DNA of 64,000 bases from contig NZ_VFUA01000014.1 of the NCBI RefSeq assembly GCF_006440735.1, forward strand, positions 1 to 64,000, written 5' to 3'. A program made the translations under genes and the position numbers. The stretch comes from Mesorhizobium sp. B2-7-1. Lineage in GTDB: Bacteria; Pseudomonadota; Alphaproteobacteria; Rhizobiales; Rhizobiaceae. Under the pieces are notes generated by a model that was not told the DNA's origin, made no database searches, and saw nothing but the letters and a program-made list of their open reading frames with translations. Below, piece by piece: positions 41,113-49,936 of this stretch. Within the stretch, counting starts at the first letter, position 1; each line of letters opens with the position of its first letter.

Positions 41113-41950
41113 CCCTTCCTCCAATTGATTGCGCGGCAGTGGATCTCGGCTGCTGGCTCCGCATCAGCCAGGCTATGGCATCGGCCAGCCCGCCTTCGTC
41201 ACAGGACGGTCCGACGAAATGCGCAAGCTCGATGACCGGCGGCACGGCATTTGCGACGGTCATGGCGGTTCCCGCCCAAGCCAGCATTTCGAGGTCGTTT
41301 TCCGCGTCGCCAGCGGCCGCACACTCAGCGGGTGCAAAGCCGAGCCGCGCAGTGACGAGGCTTATCGCGGTCTTCTTCGATACTCCGGGTGGCCCGATCT
41401 CGAGCAAGCGCGAGTGCGACCGCGAGAAGGAGAGCCGTTCGCCAAGCGTTTCGCGGAGCATTGCGAAGGCTTCCCGGTCGGGGGGGCCCCCGGCAACGCA
41501 CATGATCTTGCCGGGTTCGCCCGGGAGCGCTTCAATCGTTTCGGCTACGAACAGAGGCTCCCTCGTCACCGCGGCTTCGCGTGCGATGAGCGGGTCGTTC
41601 ATCAGTGCGAAAACAGCATCGCCGGTGAACCACATAGGCCGCACGCCCGCTGCTTGCGCGGTCGCCATGGCGTGCAGCGCGTCGGAGCGTGAGATCCGCT
41701 GCTGCGAGAGCGCGGACCCGGTTGCGACATTGCCGATCCAGCCGCCGTTGAACGCGACGACGAGATCGGCGATTCCCAGCCGTTCGGCAAAGGGCCTGAC
41801 CCCGAGCGGAGAACGCGCGGTCGCCAAAACGACCACGGTTCCCCTGTCCTGAGCCACGCGCACGGCATCGGCGACTCGCTGCGGCAGCACGTAGTCGTGG
41901 GTGAGCAGGGTCCGGTCGACGTCGGAAACAACGAGGCGTGGCATGGTCAT
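41105..41950 (-). CDS. HAD-superfamily hydrolase, Cof type
   Basis: A 281-residue HAD phosphatase of the C2-capped Cof/SupH type. Motif I is VSDVDRTLLTHDY (nucleophile and acid Asp), motif II VLATARSPLG, and motif IV AAGDAENDLEMLAWAG. These enzymes remove phosphate from sugar phosphates or other small metabolites in the cytoplasm. ATG 41950 overlaps the ALDH stop, with a second ATG at 41944. Its place inside a transporter-enzyme operon suggests a pathway role or detoxification of a phosphorylated intermediate. Confidence 0.86.
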   Translation of the reverse strand: MTMPRLVVSDVDRTLLTHDYVLPQRVADAVRVAQDRGTVVVLATARSPLGVRPFAERLGIADLVVAFNGGWIGNVATGSALSQQRISRSDALHAMATAQAAGVRPMWFTGDAVFALMNDPLIAREAAVTREPLFVAETIEALPGEPGKIMCVAGGPPDREAFAMLRETLGERLSFSRSHSRLLEIGPPGVSKKTAISLVTARLGFAPAECAAAGDAENDLEMLAWAGTAMTVANAVPPVIELAHFVGPSCDEGGLADAIAWLMRSQQPRSTAAQSIGGRDG

Positions 41951-43422
41951 TGACCGCCTCGGATCGGAAACACCGGGGCACGAGGACCGGTCTGGATGAG
42001 AAGCGTCTTAAGCTGCGTGAATTCCTCGAAGCCGGCCTGGCCCATTTCGTAACCGAAACCGGATCCCTTGACACCGGTGAGCGGAAGCTGTGGCGCGCCA
42101 TCGATGATCGTATTGGCCTGGACCCAGCCGCTCCTCAGGCGTTTGGCGACCGTCAGCACGGTGTCGATGTTCTTCGACCAGATGTAGTTCGACAGGCCAT
42201 AGACGGTATCGTTGGCCAGCCTTACCGCGTCGTCTGCCGTATTGAACCGGGTGATGCCGAGAACGGGGCCGAAAATTTCTTCGCGGAAGATCGCCATGCG
42301 CGGCTCGACGCGATCGAATATGGTTGCCTCGTGGAAGTGTCCGGGCATTCCGGCTGCAATGTTGCCGCCCAGGACAAGCTCCGCGCCATCCTCGATCCCA
42401 TCCCTGACGAACCCCGCCACCTTTTCTAAATGGTTGCCGTCGATCAGCGCCCCGATGTCGGTGTCTTCCTCGAACGGGTTGCCCACCTTCATCGTGCGCG
42501 CCCGCGCGACCACTTTGGCGATGAACTCGTCAGCGACGGACGATTGAACGAACAGCCGTGAACCTGAGACGCAGCATTCGCCATTGTTGAAGAAGACACC
42601 CATCAGCGCGCCGTCAGTGGCGGCATCGAGATCGGCATCGGCAAAGACGATGTTGGCCGACTTGCCGCCAAGCTCGACCGAGGACTTGACCAGATGGCGC
42701 GATGTGTTGGCGACGACGCGGCTGCCGGTGCGGGTCGACCCAGTGAAGGAAACGAAGTCGATGCCAGGATGCGCGGTCAGGTGATCACCGACCGCGGCGC
42801 CATAACCGCTGACGACATTGAAGGCGCCGGCCGGCAGCCCCGCCTCGCTCGCCAGCGCCGCGATCTCAAAGGCCGAGCCGGATGTGAACTCGGACGGCTT
42901 CAGCACGACCGTGCAGCCGGCGGCAAGCGCGAACGGCACCTTTTGTGACAGGATGAGAGCGGGAAAGTTCCATGGCGTTATCAGTGCCACGACCCCGGCA
43001 GGCTCACGCGTGACCAGCGCCGTCTTGCCCTCGCCAATGTTGGTGTAGGATAGACCCGCCATCTGCATTGCAAAGGAAGCGGCGTAGCGCGTCAGGCCGA
43101 TCGCGCCGTCGATGTCGCCACGAGCAAACCTTATCGGCTTGCCAACCTCCTCCACCTCTATCCTCACCAGCCGCTCCCGATTGGCGCTGATGAGTTCGGC
43201 GAACCGGTTGAGCACTTCGGCTCGCTCGATGCCGCTCAAGCGCGGCCAGGGCCCTTCCTCGAAAGCGGTCCGCGCCGACTCGACAGCCAGATCGACATCT
43301 GTCGGCGAGCCTTCCGCATAAGTGGCGACCCGCTCGCCACTTGCTGGCGCTCTGCGTTCAATTGATCCTGTGCTCGTGCCGGCGACGAACCGCCCGCCGA
43401 TGAATTGTTGGTAGCTGCGCAT
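41947..43422 (-). CDS. Aldehyde dehydrogenase (NAD(P)+-dependent)
   Basis: A 491-residue ALDH from ATG 43422 (MRSYQQFIGGRFVAG); the frame is open farther upstream. Motifs: ITPWNFPALIL (oxyanion Asn), KPSEFTSG, FTGSTRTG (cofactor loop), SSVELGGKSANIVF (general-base Glu) and the nucleophile C284 in NNGECCVSGSR. The C-terminus has EEIFGPVLGI. It oxidises an aldehyde to an acid, plausibly the product of the GMC or SDR enzyme of the operon. It starts 14 bp after the ATPase gene stop. Confidence 0.9.
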   Translation of the reverse strand: MRSYQQFIGGRFVAGTSTGSIERRAPASGERVATYAEGSPTDVDLAVESARTAFEEGPWPRLSGIERAEVLNRFAELISANRERLVRIEVEEVGKPIRFARGDIDGAIGLTRYAASFAMQMAGLSYTNIGEGKTALVTREPAGVVALITPWNFPALILSQKVPFALAAGCTVVLKPSEFTSGSAFEIAALASEAGLPAGAFNVVSGYGAAVGDHLTAHPGIDFVSFTGSTRTGSRVVANTSRHLVKSSVELGGKSANIVFADADLDAATDGALMGVFFNNGECCVSGSRLFVQSSVADEFIAKVVARARTMKVGNPFEEDTDIGALIDGNHLEKVAGFVRDGIEDGAELVLGGNIAAGMPGHFHEATIFDRVEPRMAIFREEIFGPVLGITRFNTADDAVRLANDTVYGLSNYIWSKNIDTVLTVAKRLRSGWVQANTIIDGAPQLPLTGVKGSGFGYEMGQAGFEEFTQLKTLLIQTGPRAPVFPIRGGQ

Positions 43423-43435
43423 GCCCAACTCGCTC

Positions 43436-44929
43436 CTACTGCCAGACCGCATGGGCCATGATGGTTTCCTCGGTCGCGCCCTCCCCATCCAGGACCGCCG
43501 AGACGGCGCCTTCCCGCATCACGACGATGCGGTTGCAGAGGCCTAGAATTTCCGGAAGTTCGGACGAAACCATCACGATGGCCGCACCGCGCGTGGAGGT
43601 CAGCTCAACAAGCAGGTCGTAGATCTCGCGCTTGGCGGCGACGTCAACGCCGCGCGTCGGCTCATCCACCAGAAGGATCTCGGTCCCGGCATGCAACTGC
43701 CGGGCTATGCCGCACTTCTGCTGATTGCCACCCGAGAGCGTTCGCACCTTGGCGCTGGCGCTCGGCGTCTTGATGCGCATCTGCCGAATGAAGCGGGAAA
43801 CCTGCTCCTGCTCGCGTCTGCGGCTGATCAGTCCGCCTTGGACGATGGCTGCAAGTTCGGAAACGGTGACGTTGAAGGCAACCGATTGTTCGAGGAAAAG
43901 GCCCTCGGTCTTGCGGTCCTCGGGCAACAGGCCGATCCCATGCGCGAGCGCCGCACGCGGCCCATCGACCGCGATCGCCTTGCCATCGATCCTGATCTCG
44001 CCGCTGTCAATCGCGTCGGCGCCGGCGATTGCCCGCAGCACCTCCGTCCGACCGGCCCCGGCGAGACCGCAGATGCCGACGATCTCACCTTGCCTGACAT
44101 CGAAAGAAATGTCCCTTAAAACGCCTGCTCGCGAGATATTGCGCACTTCAAGGCGCACATCCGGGCCCGGTTTCGGACGGGGTGGGAACACGTCCTTCAG
44201 CTCGCGTCCGACCATGTGGCGAATGAGGTCGGCGGTTGTCGTCTGCGCCAGTGGCATGGACGCGACAACCTGCCCGTCGCGCAGCACGGTGACTTCGTCG
44301 CAGATCTCGTAGAGCTCCTTGAGACGATGCGTAATGTAGATGAAGGACACGCCCTGTTCGGCGCTGAGCCGCCGGATCGTCGTGAACAGGTGTTCCAACT
44401 CGGCGTCGCCCAGGACAGCGGACGGCTCGTCGAGGACCACGATGCGCGCTTCGCGTGCAATCGCCTTGGCGATCTCCACCATTTGACGCTGGGCTACGCT
44501 TATCGCATCGATCCGGGCGGCCGGATCAACCCGGAAACCCAACCTGTCCAACACCTCGCGAGCCGCAGCTTGGGTCTTGCGCCAGTCGACGGTGCCGAGC
44601 ACAGTCTTCGGCAATCGGCCGAGAAAGATGTTTTCGGCGACCGTCAGATGGGGCGCCTGAGCCAGTTCCTGGTAGATGACCGCAATACCCAGTTCGAGCA
44701 TCCGCTCCGGCGTCGGCATCGGCACGACAGTGCCATCGATGACCACCTCGCCCTCATTGGCAAGGCAGGCGCCGGAGAGGACGCGCATCAACGTCGACTT
44801 GCCGGCCCCGTTTTCGCCGATAACGCCATGGACGCTGCCTTTGCTGACGGCAAAGCTGACGTCATTCAGCGCGTACACACCGGGAAAGCGCTTGTGGATG
44901 CCGCGCATCTCGAGAACTGCGTCTTTCAC
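43436..44929 (-). CDS. ABC transporter ATP-binding protein, sugar type (two NBDs)
   Basis: A 497-residue tandem ATPase. I favour GTG 44929 (GAGG six bases upstream), although TTG 44941 is in frame. NBD1: GENGAGKST, ISVAQRQMVEIAKAI, IVVLDEPSAVL. NBD2: GLAGAGRTEVL, LSGGNQQKCGIARQL, ILLVDEPTRGVD. Both Walker B glutamates are kept, unlike the ATPase at 23075. A LacI-style operator lies immediately upstream (44942-44953). It partners the permease and binding protein farther down this operon. Confidence 0.9.
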   Translation of the reverse strand: MKDAVLEMRGIHKRFPGVYALNDVSFAVSKGSVHGVIGENGAGKSTLMRVLSGACLANEGEVVIDGTVVPMPTPERMLELGIAVIYQELAQAPHLTVAENIFLGRLPKTVLGTVDWRKTQAAAREVLDRLGFRVDPAARIDAISVAQRQMVEIAKAIAREARIVVLDEPSAVLGDAELEHLFTTIRRLSAEQGVSFIYITHRLKELYEICDEVTVLRDGQVVASMPLAQTTTADLIRHMVGRELKDVFPPRPKPGPDVRLEVRNISRAGVLRDISFDVRQGEIVGICGLAGAGRTEVLRAIAGADAIDSGEIRIDGKAIAVDGPRAALAHGIGLLPEDRKTEGLFLEQSVAFNVTVSELAAIVQGGLISRRREQEQVSRFIRQMRIKTPSASAKVRTLSGGNQQKCGIARQLHAGTEILLVDEPTRGVDVAAKREIYDLLVELTSTRGAAIVMVSSELPEILGLCNRIVVMREGAVSAVLDGEGATEETIMAHAVWQ

Positions 44930-44941
44930 CCTGAGCCTCAA

Positions 44942-44953
44942 GAAATCGTTTTC
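44942..44953. promoter_or_regulatory. LacI-type operator (internal, before the ABC ATPase)
   Basis: GAAATCGTTTTC, an imperfect palindrome centred on CG, identical to the core of the operator at 47046-47061. It sits in the 43-bp gap between the SDR stop and the ATPase start, so it could be an internal or auxiliary site. Confidence 0.55.
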
Positions 44954-44972
44954 AGGCTATGCTCAAAAAAGC

Positions 44973-45794
44973 TCACAAGCGGTGGATCTGCATGCCGCCA
45001 CCGATGTGGTAGATGTCTCCGGTGCTGAACGGCAGGCCGCCTGCGGCTAAGGTCGCGACTGCGCGAGCAATGTCGTCCGGCTGGCCCCATCGCCGGATCG
45101 CCGACAACTCACCTGCCTCGACCTGCGACGAATACTTCTCGTAGACGTCTGCGGTCATGTCGGTCTGGATCAAGCCGGGGCGAATCTCGTGTACCCGGAT
45201 GCCGGCGTCCGCCAGGCGGATCGCAAACTGTTGCGACGCCATCGAGAGCCCGGCCTTCGATATGCAATATGGGCCCTTCTCCGGCGAGACGAGGCCGGCA
45301 TTGGCGGAGGTGATCGTCACGACCGATCGCTCCGACGCGGCTTGCGGCCTTGAAAGCATCGCGCGCGCGACGGCTTGGGTGAGAAAGAATGTGCCACGCA
45401 GGTTGACACCGATCAGCCGGTCGAAGCTTTCCTCGGTGACATCGAGAAGGTCGCCGCGCACGCTCACCTGCACGCCGGCATTGTTCACCAGGCACGTGAT
45501 CTCGCCCAGGTCGCGTTCAAGGCCTTCGACAAAGGTCGCGTTGCCCGACGTCTCGGAGATGTCCCTGCGGTAGAAAGCGCTGTTGCGCCCGAGCCTGCTC
45601 ACAAGATCGACAGTCTCGCTGGCATTCTCGTCATCGACAATATCGACGATTGCTATATCGAAGCCCACCCGTGCAAGCTCGCAACAGATGGCGCGGCCAA
45701 TGCCGCGTCGGCCGCCTGTGACAACCGCAAGACCGCGGTCGCCGGGGGACTGCCGTTCAGCCATGTCCCGGACCGCAGTCTGGTTCAGCATCAT
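44973..45794 (-). CDS. Short-chain dehydrogenase/reductase (FabG-like SDR)
   Basis: A 273-residue classical SDR from ATG 45794, preceded by AAGGAAGG and overlapping the CoA-transferase stop by 4 bp. Motifs: VVTGGRRGIGRAICCEL, LVNNAGVQ, catalytic Ser in TITSANAG and Tyr-x3-Lys in GPYCISKAGLS, RPGLIQTDMT and the terminal GDIYHIGGGMQIHRL. NAD(P)-dependent oxidation or reduction of a hydroxyl/keto group, possibly on a CoA-bound intermediate. Confidence 0.88.
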   Translation of the reverse strand: MMLNQTAVRDMAERQSPGDRGLAVVTGGRRGIGRAICCELARVGFDIAIVDIVDDENASETVDLVSRLGRNSAFYRRDISETSGNATFVEGLERDLGEITCLVNNAGVQVSVRGDLLDVTEESFDRLIGVNLRGTFFLTQAVARAMLSRPQAASERSVVTITSANAGLVSPEKGPYCISKAGLSMASQQFAIRLADAGIRVHEIRPGLIQTDMTADVYEKYSSQVEAGELSAIRRWGQPDDIARAVATLAAGGLPFSTGDIYHIGGGMQIHRL

Positions 45795-47008
45795 GATGCC
45801 TTCCTTTCCACGGCAGCGCCGACACCGCTCGCGGCGACCACTGCCTTCGAGGCCAACAGGCTCTTGACCTCGCCCTCGGCATAACCGAGCTCGTGCAGGA
45901 TCTCGCGGGTGTGCTCGCCAATCTCGAGGGCCAGGCAGCGCAGTGCCGGCACCTCGCCGTCATAGCGGTTGGGATGATTGACCAGATAGATGGTGCGGCC
46001 CCGCACGGTGACCTGGCGGAACACCTGAGCGTGGCTTAGCTGCGGATCAGCCAGCAGATCGTCATAGTAGTTGATCGGCGCCCACCAGATGCCGTGGCGA
46101 TCGAAGCGGTCAGCAAGGTCCGCTACAGAAAAGATCGCCGTGGCCTGGGCCAAGCGGCGAGCGTATTCGTCCCGATCCGCGTATCGGTCGACGTCCGCCA
46201 CTTGGCGCAGACCATCGCTGCCGAGCGCTTCGGCCAGCACCGAGGGATCGCAGAGCGAGATCACAACATGGCCGTCGGTGGCGGGATAGACGCCATAGGG
46301 CGCTGCGTGAAACCAAGTGGCGAGGTTCTTTTCTCGCTTCAGGACGTCACGGTTCATCCCGCCCGCAAAATAGTTGACAAGAGGCTCCCCCTGCAAATCG
46401 ATCGCCGAGTTGATAAGACTGGCTTCGACGCGCGTGCCTTTGCCATCACGAAGTCGGCGCACCAGCGCGCCCAGGATGCCCATCGCCAGCAGCGCGCCGC
46501 CATGCTGGTCGACGATTGCCGCCCCAACCGGCGTTGGGCCCCGATCCGGGGTGCCGGTGACGCTCATGAGACCTGACCGTGCCTGAGCGAGAAGGTCCTG
46601 ACCAGGCTTCAGCGCCATCGGGCCGCTAGCGCCGAACCCGCTCGCCGAGGCGAAGATCAGCGTGGGATTGATCGCGCGAAGCGCTTGCTCGTCGAAGCCC
46701 AGCTTGGCGAACACGCCCGGCCGGAAATTCTCCATGACCACGTCGGCCTCGGCGATCAGCCGGCGCGTGACCTCCTTGCCTTCGGCGCTCTTGAGATCGA
46801 TGCCTATGGAGCGTTTGTTGCGGTTGGCGCAGAGATAGAAGCCGCTGACGCCGTCGACATAGACGTCCGCACCCGACCAACGACGCTCATGAGCGCCATC
46901 TATCGGTTCGACCTTGATGACGTCGGCACCCATGTCGGCCAGATATTGGGCGCCTGCCGGGCCCTGCAGGAAATGGCAAAAGCTGACGACCTTGATCCCG
47001 CTGAGCAT
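45791..47008 (-). CDS. CaiB/BaiF (class III) CoA-transferase
   Basis: A 405-residue class III CoA-transferase from ATG 47008 (AAGGGAAG upstream). Landmarks: MGADVIKVEPIDGAHERRW, GFYLCANRNKRSIGIDLKS, VVMENFRPGVFAKLG and the catalytic Asp (D138) in KPGQDLLAQARSGLMSVTG. It moves CoA between acids, activating the carboxylate substrate for the enoyl-CoA hydratase downstream. It is the first gene of the leftward operon; two LacI-style operators lie between it and the divergent regulator gene. Confidence 0.9.
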   Translation of the reverse strand: MLSGIKVVSFCHFLQGPAGAQYLADMGADVIKVEPIDGAHERRWSGADVYVDGVSGFYLCANRNKRSIGIDLKSAEGKEVTRRLIAEADVVMENFRPGVFAKLGFDEQALRAINPTLIFASASGFGASGPMALKPGQDLLAQARSGLMSVTGTPDRGPTPVGAAIVDQHGGALLAMGILGALVRRLRDGKGTRVEASLINSAIDLQGEPLVNYFAGGMNRDVLKREKNLATWFHAAPYGVYPATDGHVVISLCDPSVLAEALGSDGLRQVADVDRYADRDEYARRLAQATAIFSVADLADRFDRHGIWWAPINYYDDLLADPQLSHAQVFRQVTVRGRTIYLVNHPNRYDGEVPALRCLALEIGEHTREILHELGYAEGEVKSLLASKAVVAASGVGAAVERKAS

Positions 47009-47045
47009 GTCTCTTCCCTTGAAGCAGCGCTATGGTTGCGCATTT

Positions 47046-47061
47046 GTGAAATCGTTTTCAC
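47046..47061. promoter_or_regulatory. LacI-type operator, CaiB-proximal
   Basis: GTGAAATCGTTTTCAC, a 16-bp near-perfect inverted repeat with a central CG, 38 bp before the CoA-transferase start. It has the form of LacI/GalR-family sites. Confidence 0.7.
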
Positions 47062-47144
47062 AGCTTTTCTTGTTGCTGTCAACAACGATTCCGGGAGTCT
47101 CTCTGAAAAAGACATGTGGCGATCTGAAAGAAATTATGCGATCT

Positions 47145-47158
47145 AGAAAACGGTTTCT
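47145..47158. promoter_or_regulatory. LacI-type operator, regulator-proximal
   Basis: AGAAAACGGTTTCT, an inverted repeat with a central CG, 25 bp before the LacI-family gene and about 98 bp (centre to centre) from the site at 47046-47061. The spacing would allow looping or autoregulation. Confidence 0.65.
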
Positions 47159-47182
47159 CGAAATCGGCAGTGGCCATACTCA

Positions 47183-48205
47183 ATGGATATCGAAGACGGC
47201 GGCGCCAAACTGGTTGACGTGGCCCGGCTTGCGAACTGCTCGCCGGCCACTGTTTCGCGCGTCCTGAATGGCAATCCAAACGTCAATGAGGCCGTCCGGG
47301 ATCGCGTGGTGCGAGCCGCCCGGGAGCTTGGCTATGTGCCCAATGGCTCCGCCAGGGCGCTGCGATCCACGCGAACAAGACTGGTCGGCGCCATCATTCC
47401 GACTTTGGACCACGCGATTTATGCCACGATGGTTGACGGGCTTCAGGCCCGGCTGTCCGAAAAGGACGTCTCGCTGATCATCAACACCTCGGGCTACGAC
47501 ATCGATCTCGAATACGAGCAGGCTCGCTTGCTGGTCGAACGGGGGGTCGAGTCGGTGGTGCTGGTTGGGTCTACGCACCTGCCAGCCACGCTCGCAATGC
47601 TTGAGCAGAAGCGTATCGACTACGTCTACACATACACATCGAGGGCAATCGAGTCGGGCGCCGCAGTAGGGTTCGACAACGAGAAGGCCGGGCGTACTGC
47701 GGCACGCTACTTGCTCGACCTCGGCCACACCCAGTTCGGGATGATCGCAGGCATCACCCAAGACAATGATCGTGCAGCAGGCCGCCGCGACGGCTTCCTG
47801 AATGAACTTGAGCGGGCAGGCATCGACCCCGCAAGGGTTCCGGTTGTCGAAGGAGCCTACAGGCTGGATGACGGACGGCGGCGCATGCAGCGGCTGATGG
47901 AAGAAGGCACAACGCCGACGGCGGTATTTTGCGGCAGCGATATCCTCGCAGCCGGCGCCATCAAATATTGTCACGCCGCCGGGATCGCGGTCCCCGGAGA
48001 AGTTTCGATCGTTGGCTTCGACAATCTGGAAATCGCGGAACTCACCTCACCAGAATTGACCACCTTGGAGGTGCCGGCGCGAGACATGGGCCGAATCGCC
48101 GCGGACTACATCCTGGCATCGCCGTCGCAGCGGCTGCATTTGAGGCAACGCGAACTGGCAATCCGACTGATCGTCAGGGAAAGCACGGCTCCAGTGAGGC
48201 GCTAG
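47183..48205 (+). CDS. LacI-family transcriptional regulator
   Basis: A 340-residue repressor. The N-terminal helix-turn-helix and hinge are typical (VDVARLANCSPATVSRVLNG, then ARELGYVPNGSARALRS). The sugar-binding-like effector domain follows: VGAIIPTLDHAIYATMVDGL, LIINTSGYDIDLEYEQ, GFDNEKAGRTAARYLLDLG, AVFCGSDILAAGAI and VSIVGFDNLEIAEL. It diverges from the 11-gene catabolic operon, and three matching operators are visible (44942, 47046, 47145), so control of the operon and of itself is very likely. Confidence 0.92.
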   Translation: MDIEDGGAKLVDVARLANCSPATVSRVLNGNPNVNEAVRDRVVRAARELGYVPNGSARALRSTRTRLVGAIIPTLDHAIYATMVDGLQARLSEKDVSLIINTSGYDIDLEYEQARLLVERGVESVVLVGSTHLPATLAMLEQKRIDYVYTYTSRAIESGAAVGFDNEKAGRTAARYLLDLGHTQFGMIAGITQDNDRAAGRRDGFLNELERAGIDPARVPVVEGAYRLDDGRRRMQRLMEEGTTPTAVFCGSDILAAGAIKYCHAAGIAVPGEVSIVGFDNLEIAELTSPELTTLEVPARDMGRIAADYILASPSQRLHLRQRELAIRLIVRESTAPVRR

Positions 48206-48405
48206 ACACTTCGACGTCCTGGTACCACGGTAAGAGCCCTCCGCTGCCGGAAGCTGATCCGAGTGTCCGCTTCCAGCCGACAAGCACCCGATCTTAATGA
48301 CTGCGATGCGACGCATTCCGGCCTCACGGCTTTGGGGCCGAGAGTGCACCGGCGGCTTCTAGGCTTAAGCCACCAGAAGCGGGCATTCCGGTGGGGCATC
48401 CACAC
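48206..48405. other. Short intergenic region, no gene seen
   Basis: 200 bp between the convergent LacI gene and the ABC permease gene. No recognised coding sequence and no clear hairpin with a U-tract. Confidence 0.4.
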
Positions 48406-49104
48406 CTAATCTCCTGTCGTGCTGCCGGCCAGGAGTTTCAATTCTATTAGCGAGGACAAGGTCTGCAGGACGATGACAGCGACGACGTAGAACATAGCCG
48501 CCAGAATATAAGCCTGTAGATTCAGGAAAGTCGCGGCCGCAACCATCTGCGCGCTGCGCATGAGTTCCGTCACGCCGATAACCGAAGCAAGTGAAGTGCC
48601 CTTGAGTATGACGATGAATTCGTTGCAGAGCGGAGGAAAGGCGATGCGGAGCGACTGCGGCAGGACGATGCGCCGCATCGCAAGCCCGTGGGTCATCCCG
48701 ATCGATTTGGCTGCTTCCATCTGGTCGGCCGGCAGCGCCTGGATGCTGGCGCGGATGATCTCGGTCGTATAGGCGCCGGCATTGACCGAAAAGGCAAGGG
48801 TCGCGGCCAGAAGGCGGTTATCCAACGGCCCCAGCAGGGCGATAAGGAACGGGTTTCCGACCTGAGCCGCCCAGGCGGGCAATCCGAAATAGACAAGGTA
48901 AAGCAGGACGAGAGGCGGGATGCCGCGAAACAGAGCGACATAGGCTCCGCCGGCCGCCCGCAGCCACCCGCGTTGCGACAGCCGCGCGAGCGCGACGAAC
49001 AATCCGATGAGAAAGGCTCCGGCCATGGCCGCAACGGTAAGACCAAGCCCAAGCAGCAGCCCCTTGAAATAGAGGCCGGCATAAGTTGCGGCGAATTCGA
49101 TCAC
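48406..49104 (-). CDS. Polar amino-acid-type ABC transporter permease (HisM/GlnP family)
   Basis: A 232-residue membrane protein beginning at GTG 49104, 16 bp after the ATPase stop; the frame is open farther upstream inside that gene. About five membrane segments and the EAA-loop signature QMEAAKSIGMTHGLAMRRIVLPQSLR are present, as is the N-terminal family segment YFKGLLLGLGLTVAAM and FRGIPPLVLLYLVYFGLP. Only one permease gene is present, so a homodimer is likely. Last gene of the hydantoinase operon. Confidence 0.88.
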   Translation of the reverse strand: MIEFAATYAGLYFKGLLLGLGLTVAAMAGAFLIGLFVALARLSQRGWLRAAGGAYVALFRGIPPLVLLYLVYFGLPAWAAQVGNPFLIALLGPLDNRLLAATLAFSVNAGAYTTEIIRASIQALPADQMEAAKSIGMTHGLAMRRIVLPQSLRIAFPPLCNEFIVILKGTSLASVIGVTELMRSAQMVAAATFLNLQAYILAAMFYVVAVIVLQTLSSLIELKLLAGSTTGD

Positions 49105-49120
49105 GCGTCTCGCCCTTTCG

Positions 49121-49924
49121 TCAGATGCTCGAACTGCGTTCGTTGCGGTGGCGGGCCAGGAAGGCCTCGATGCGAGCGTTGTTCGGCTTGCCGAAGAATT
49201 CGCGAGCAGGCCGATCGTCGATGATGGCGCCAGCCTCCATGAAGACGACCCGATCCGCCACATCTGCGGCGAAGCCGATTTCATGGGTGACGATCAGCAT
49301 GGTGCGGTTTTGTCCGCGCAACTGCCGCATGACGGAAAGCACTTCGCCCACGAGCTCAGGATCGAGCGCCGAGGTCGGCTCATCGAACAGCAATATGTCG
49401 GGCTCCATGCAGAGAGCGCGCGCTATGCCCACGCGCTGCTGCTGTCCGCCCGACAGTCGGGCGGGATACTGGTCGATCTTGTCGCTCAGGCCGACCGTCT
49501 TGAGGGCGGTCCGCGCTCGCTCGCACGCCAATTCCCTGGAGAGGCCGAGCACATGCACCGGCCCCTCGATAAGGTTTTGCAGGACCGTACGGTGCTGGAA
49601 CAGCGCAAAGCGCTGGAACACCATGCCGGTCGAGCGACGGAGGCGGCTTATGTTCGCGTCGGTATCCGGTTGAAGCCGGCCGCCGCGCTCGACATAGCCC
49701 ATGAGCTTGCCATTGAGTAGGATCTTTCCGCTGTCGTAGGGCGCCAGGAAATTGACGCTGCGCAGCAGCGTCGTCTTTCCCGAACCGCTGGGTCCGATAA
49801 TGGCGACTGTCTCTCCGCGGTGAACCGTCAAATTCACATTGGAGAGGACGGGCGTTCCCTTGAAAGACTTGCCAAGCGCCTCGATCCGCAGGACCTCGGT
49901 ATAGCGGACGTCATTTGCGACCAT
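49121..49924 (-). CDS. Polar amino-acid-type ABC transporter ATP-binding protein
   Basis: A 267-residue ATPase from ATG 49924 (a TTG at 49936 is also in frame). Walker A GPSGSGKTT, Q-loop VFQRFALFQHRTVLQN, signature [15 protein letters not shown], Walker [13 protein letters not shown] and H-loop VTHEIGF. This is the HisP/GlnQ class. It supplies energy for import by the permease at 48406 with the binding protein at 49937. An insertion around VERGGRLQPDTDANISRLR is typical of this subgroup. Confidence 0.91.
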   Translation of the reverse strand: MVANDVRYTEVLRIEALGKSFKGTPVLSNVNLTVHRGETVAIIGPSGSGKTTLLRSVNFLAPYDSGKILLNGKLMGYVERGGRLQPDTDANISRLRRSTGMVFQRFALFQHRTVLQNLIEGPVHVLGLSRELACERARTALKTVGLSDKIDQYPARLSGGQQQRVGIARALCMEPDILLFDEPTSALDPELVGEVLSVMRQLRGQNRTMLIVTHEIGFAADVADRVVFMEAGAIIDDRPAREFFGKPNNARIEAFLARHRNERSSSI

Positions 49925-49936
49925 TGCGCTACCCAA

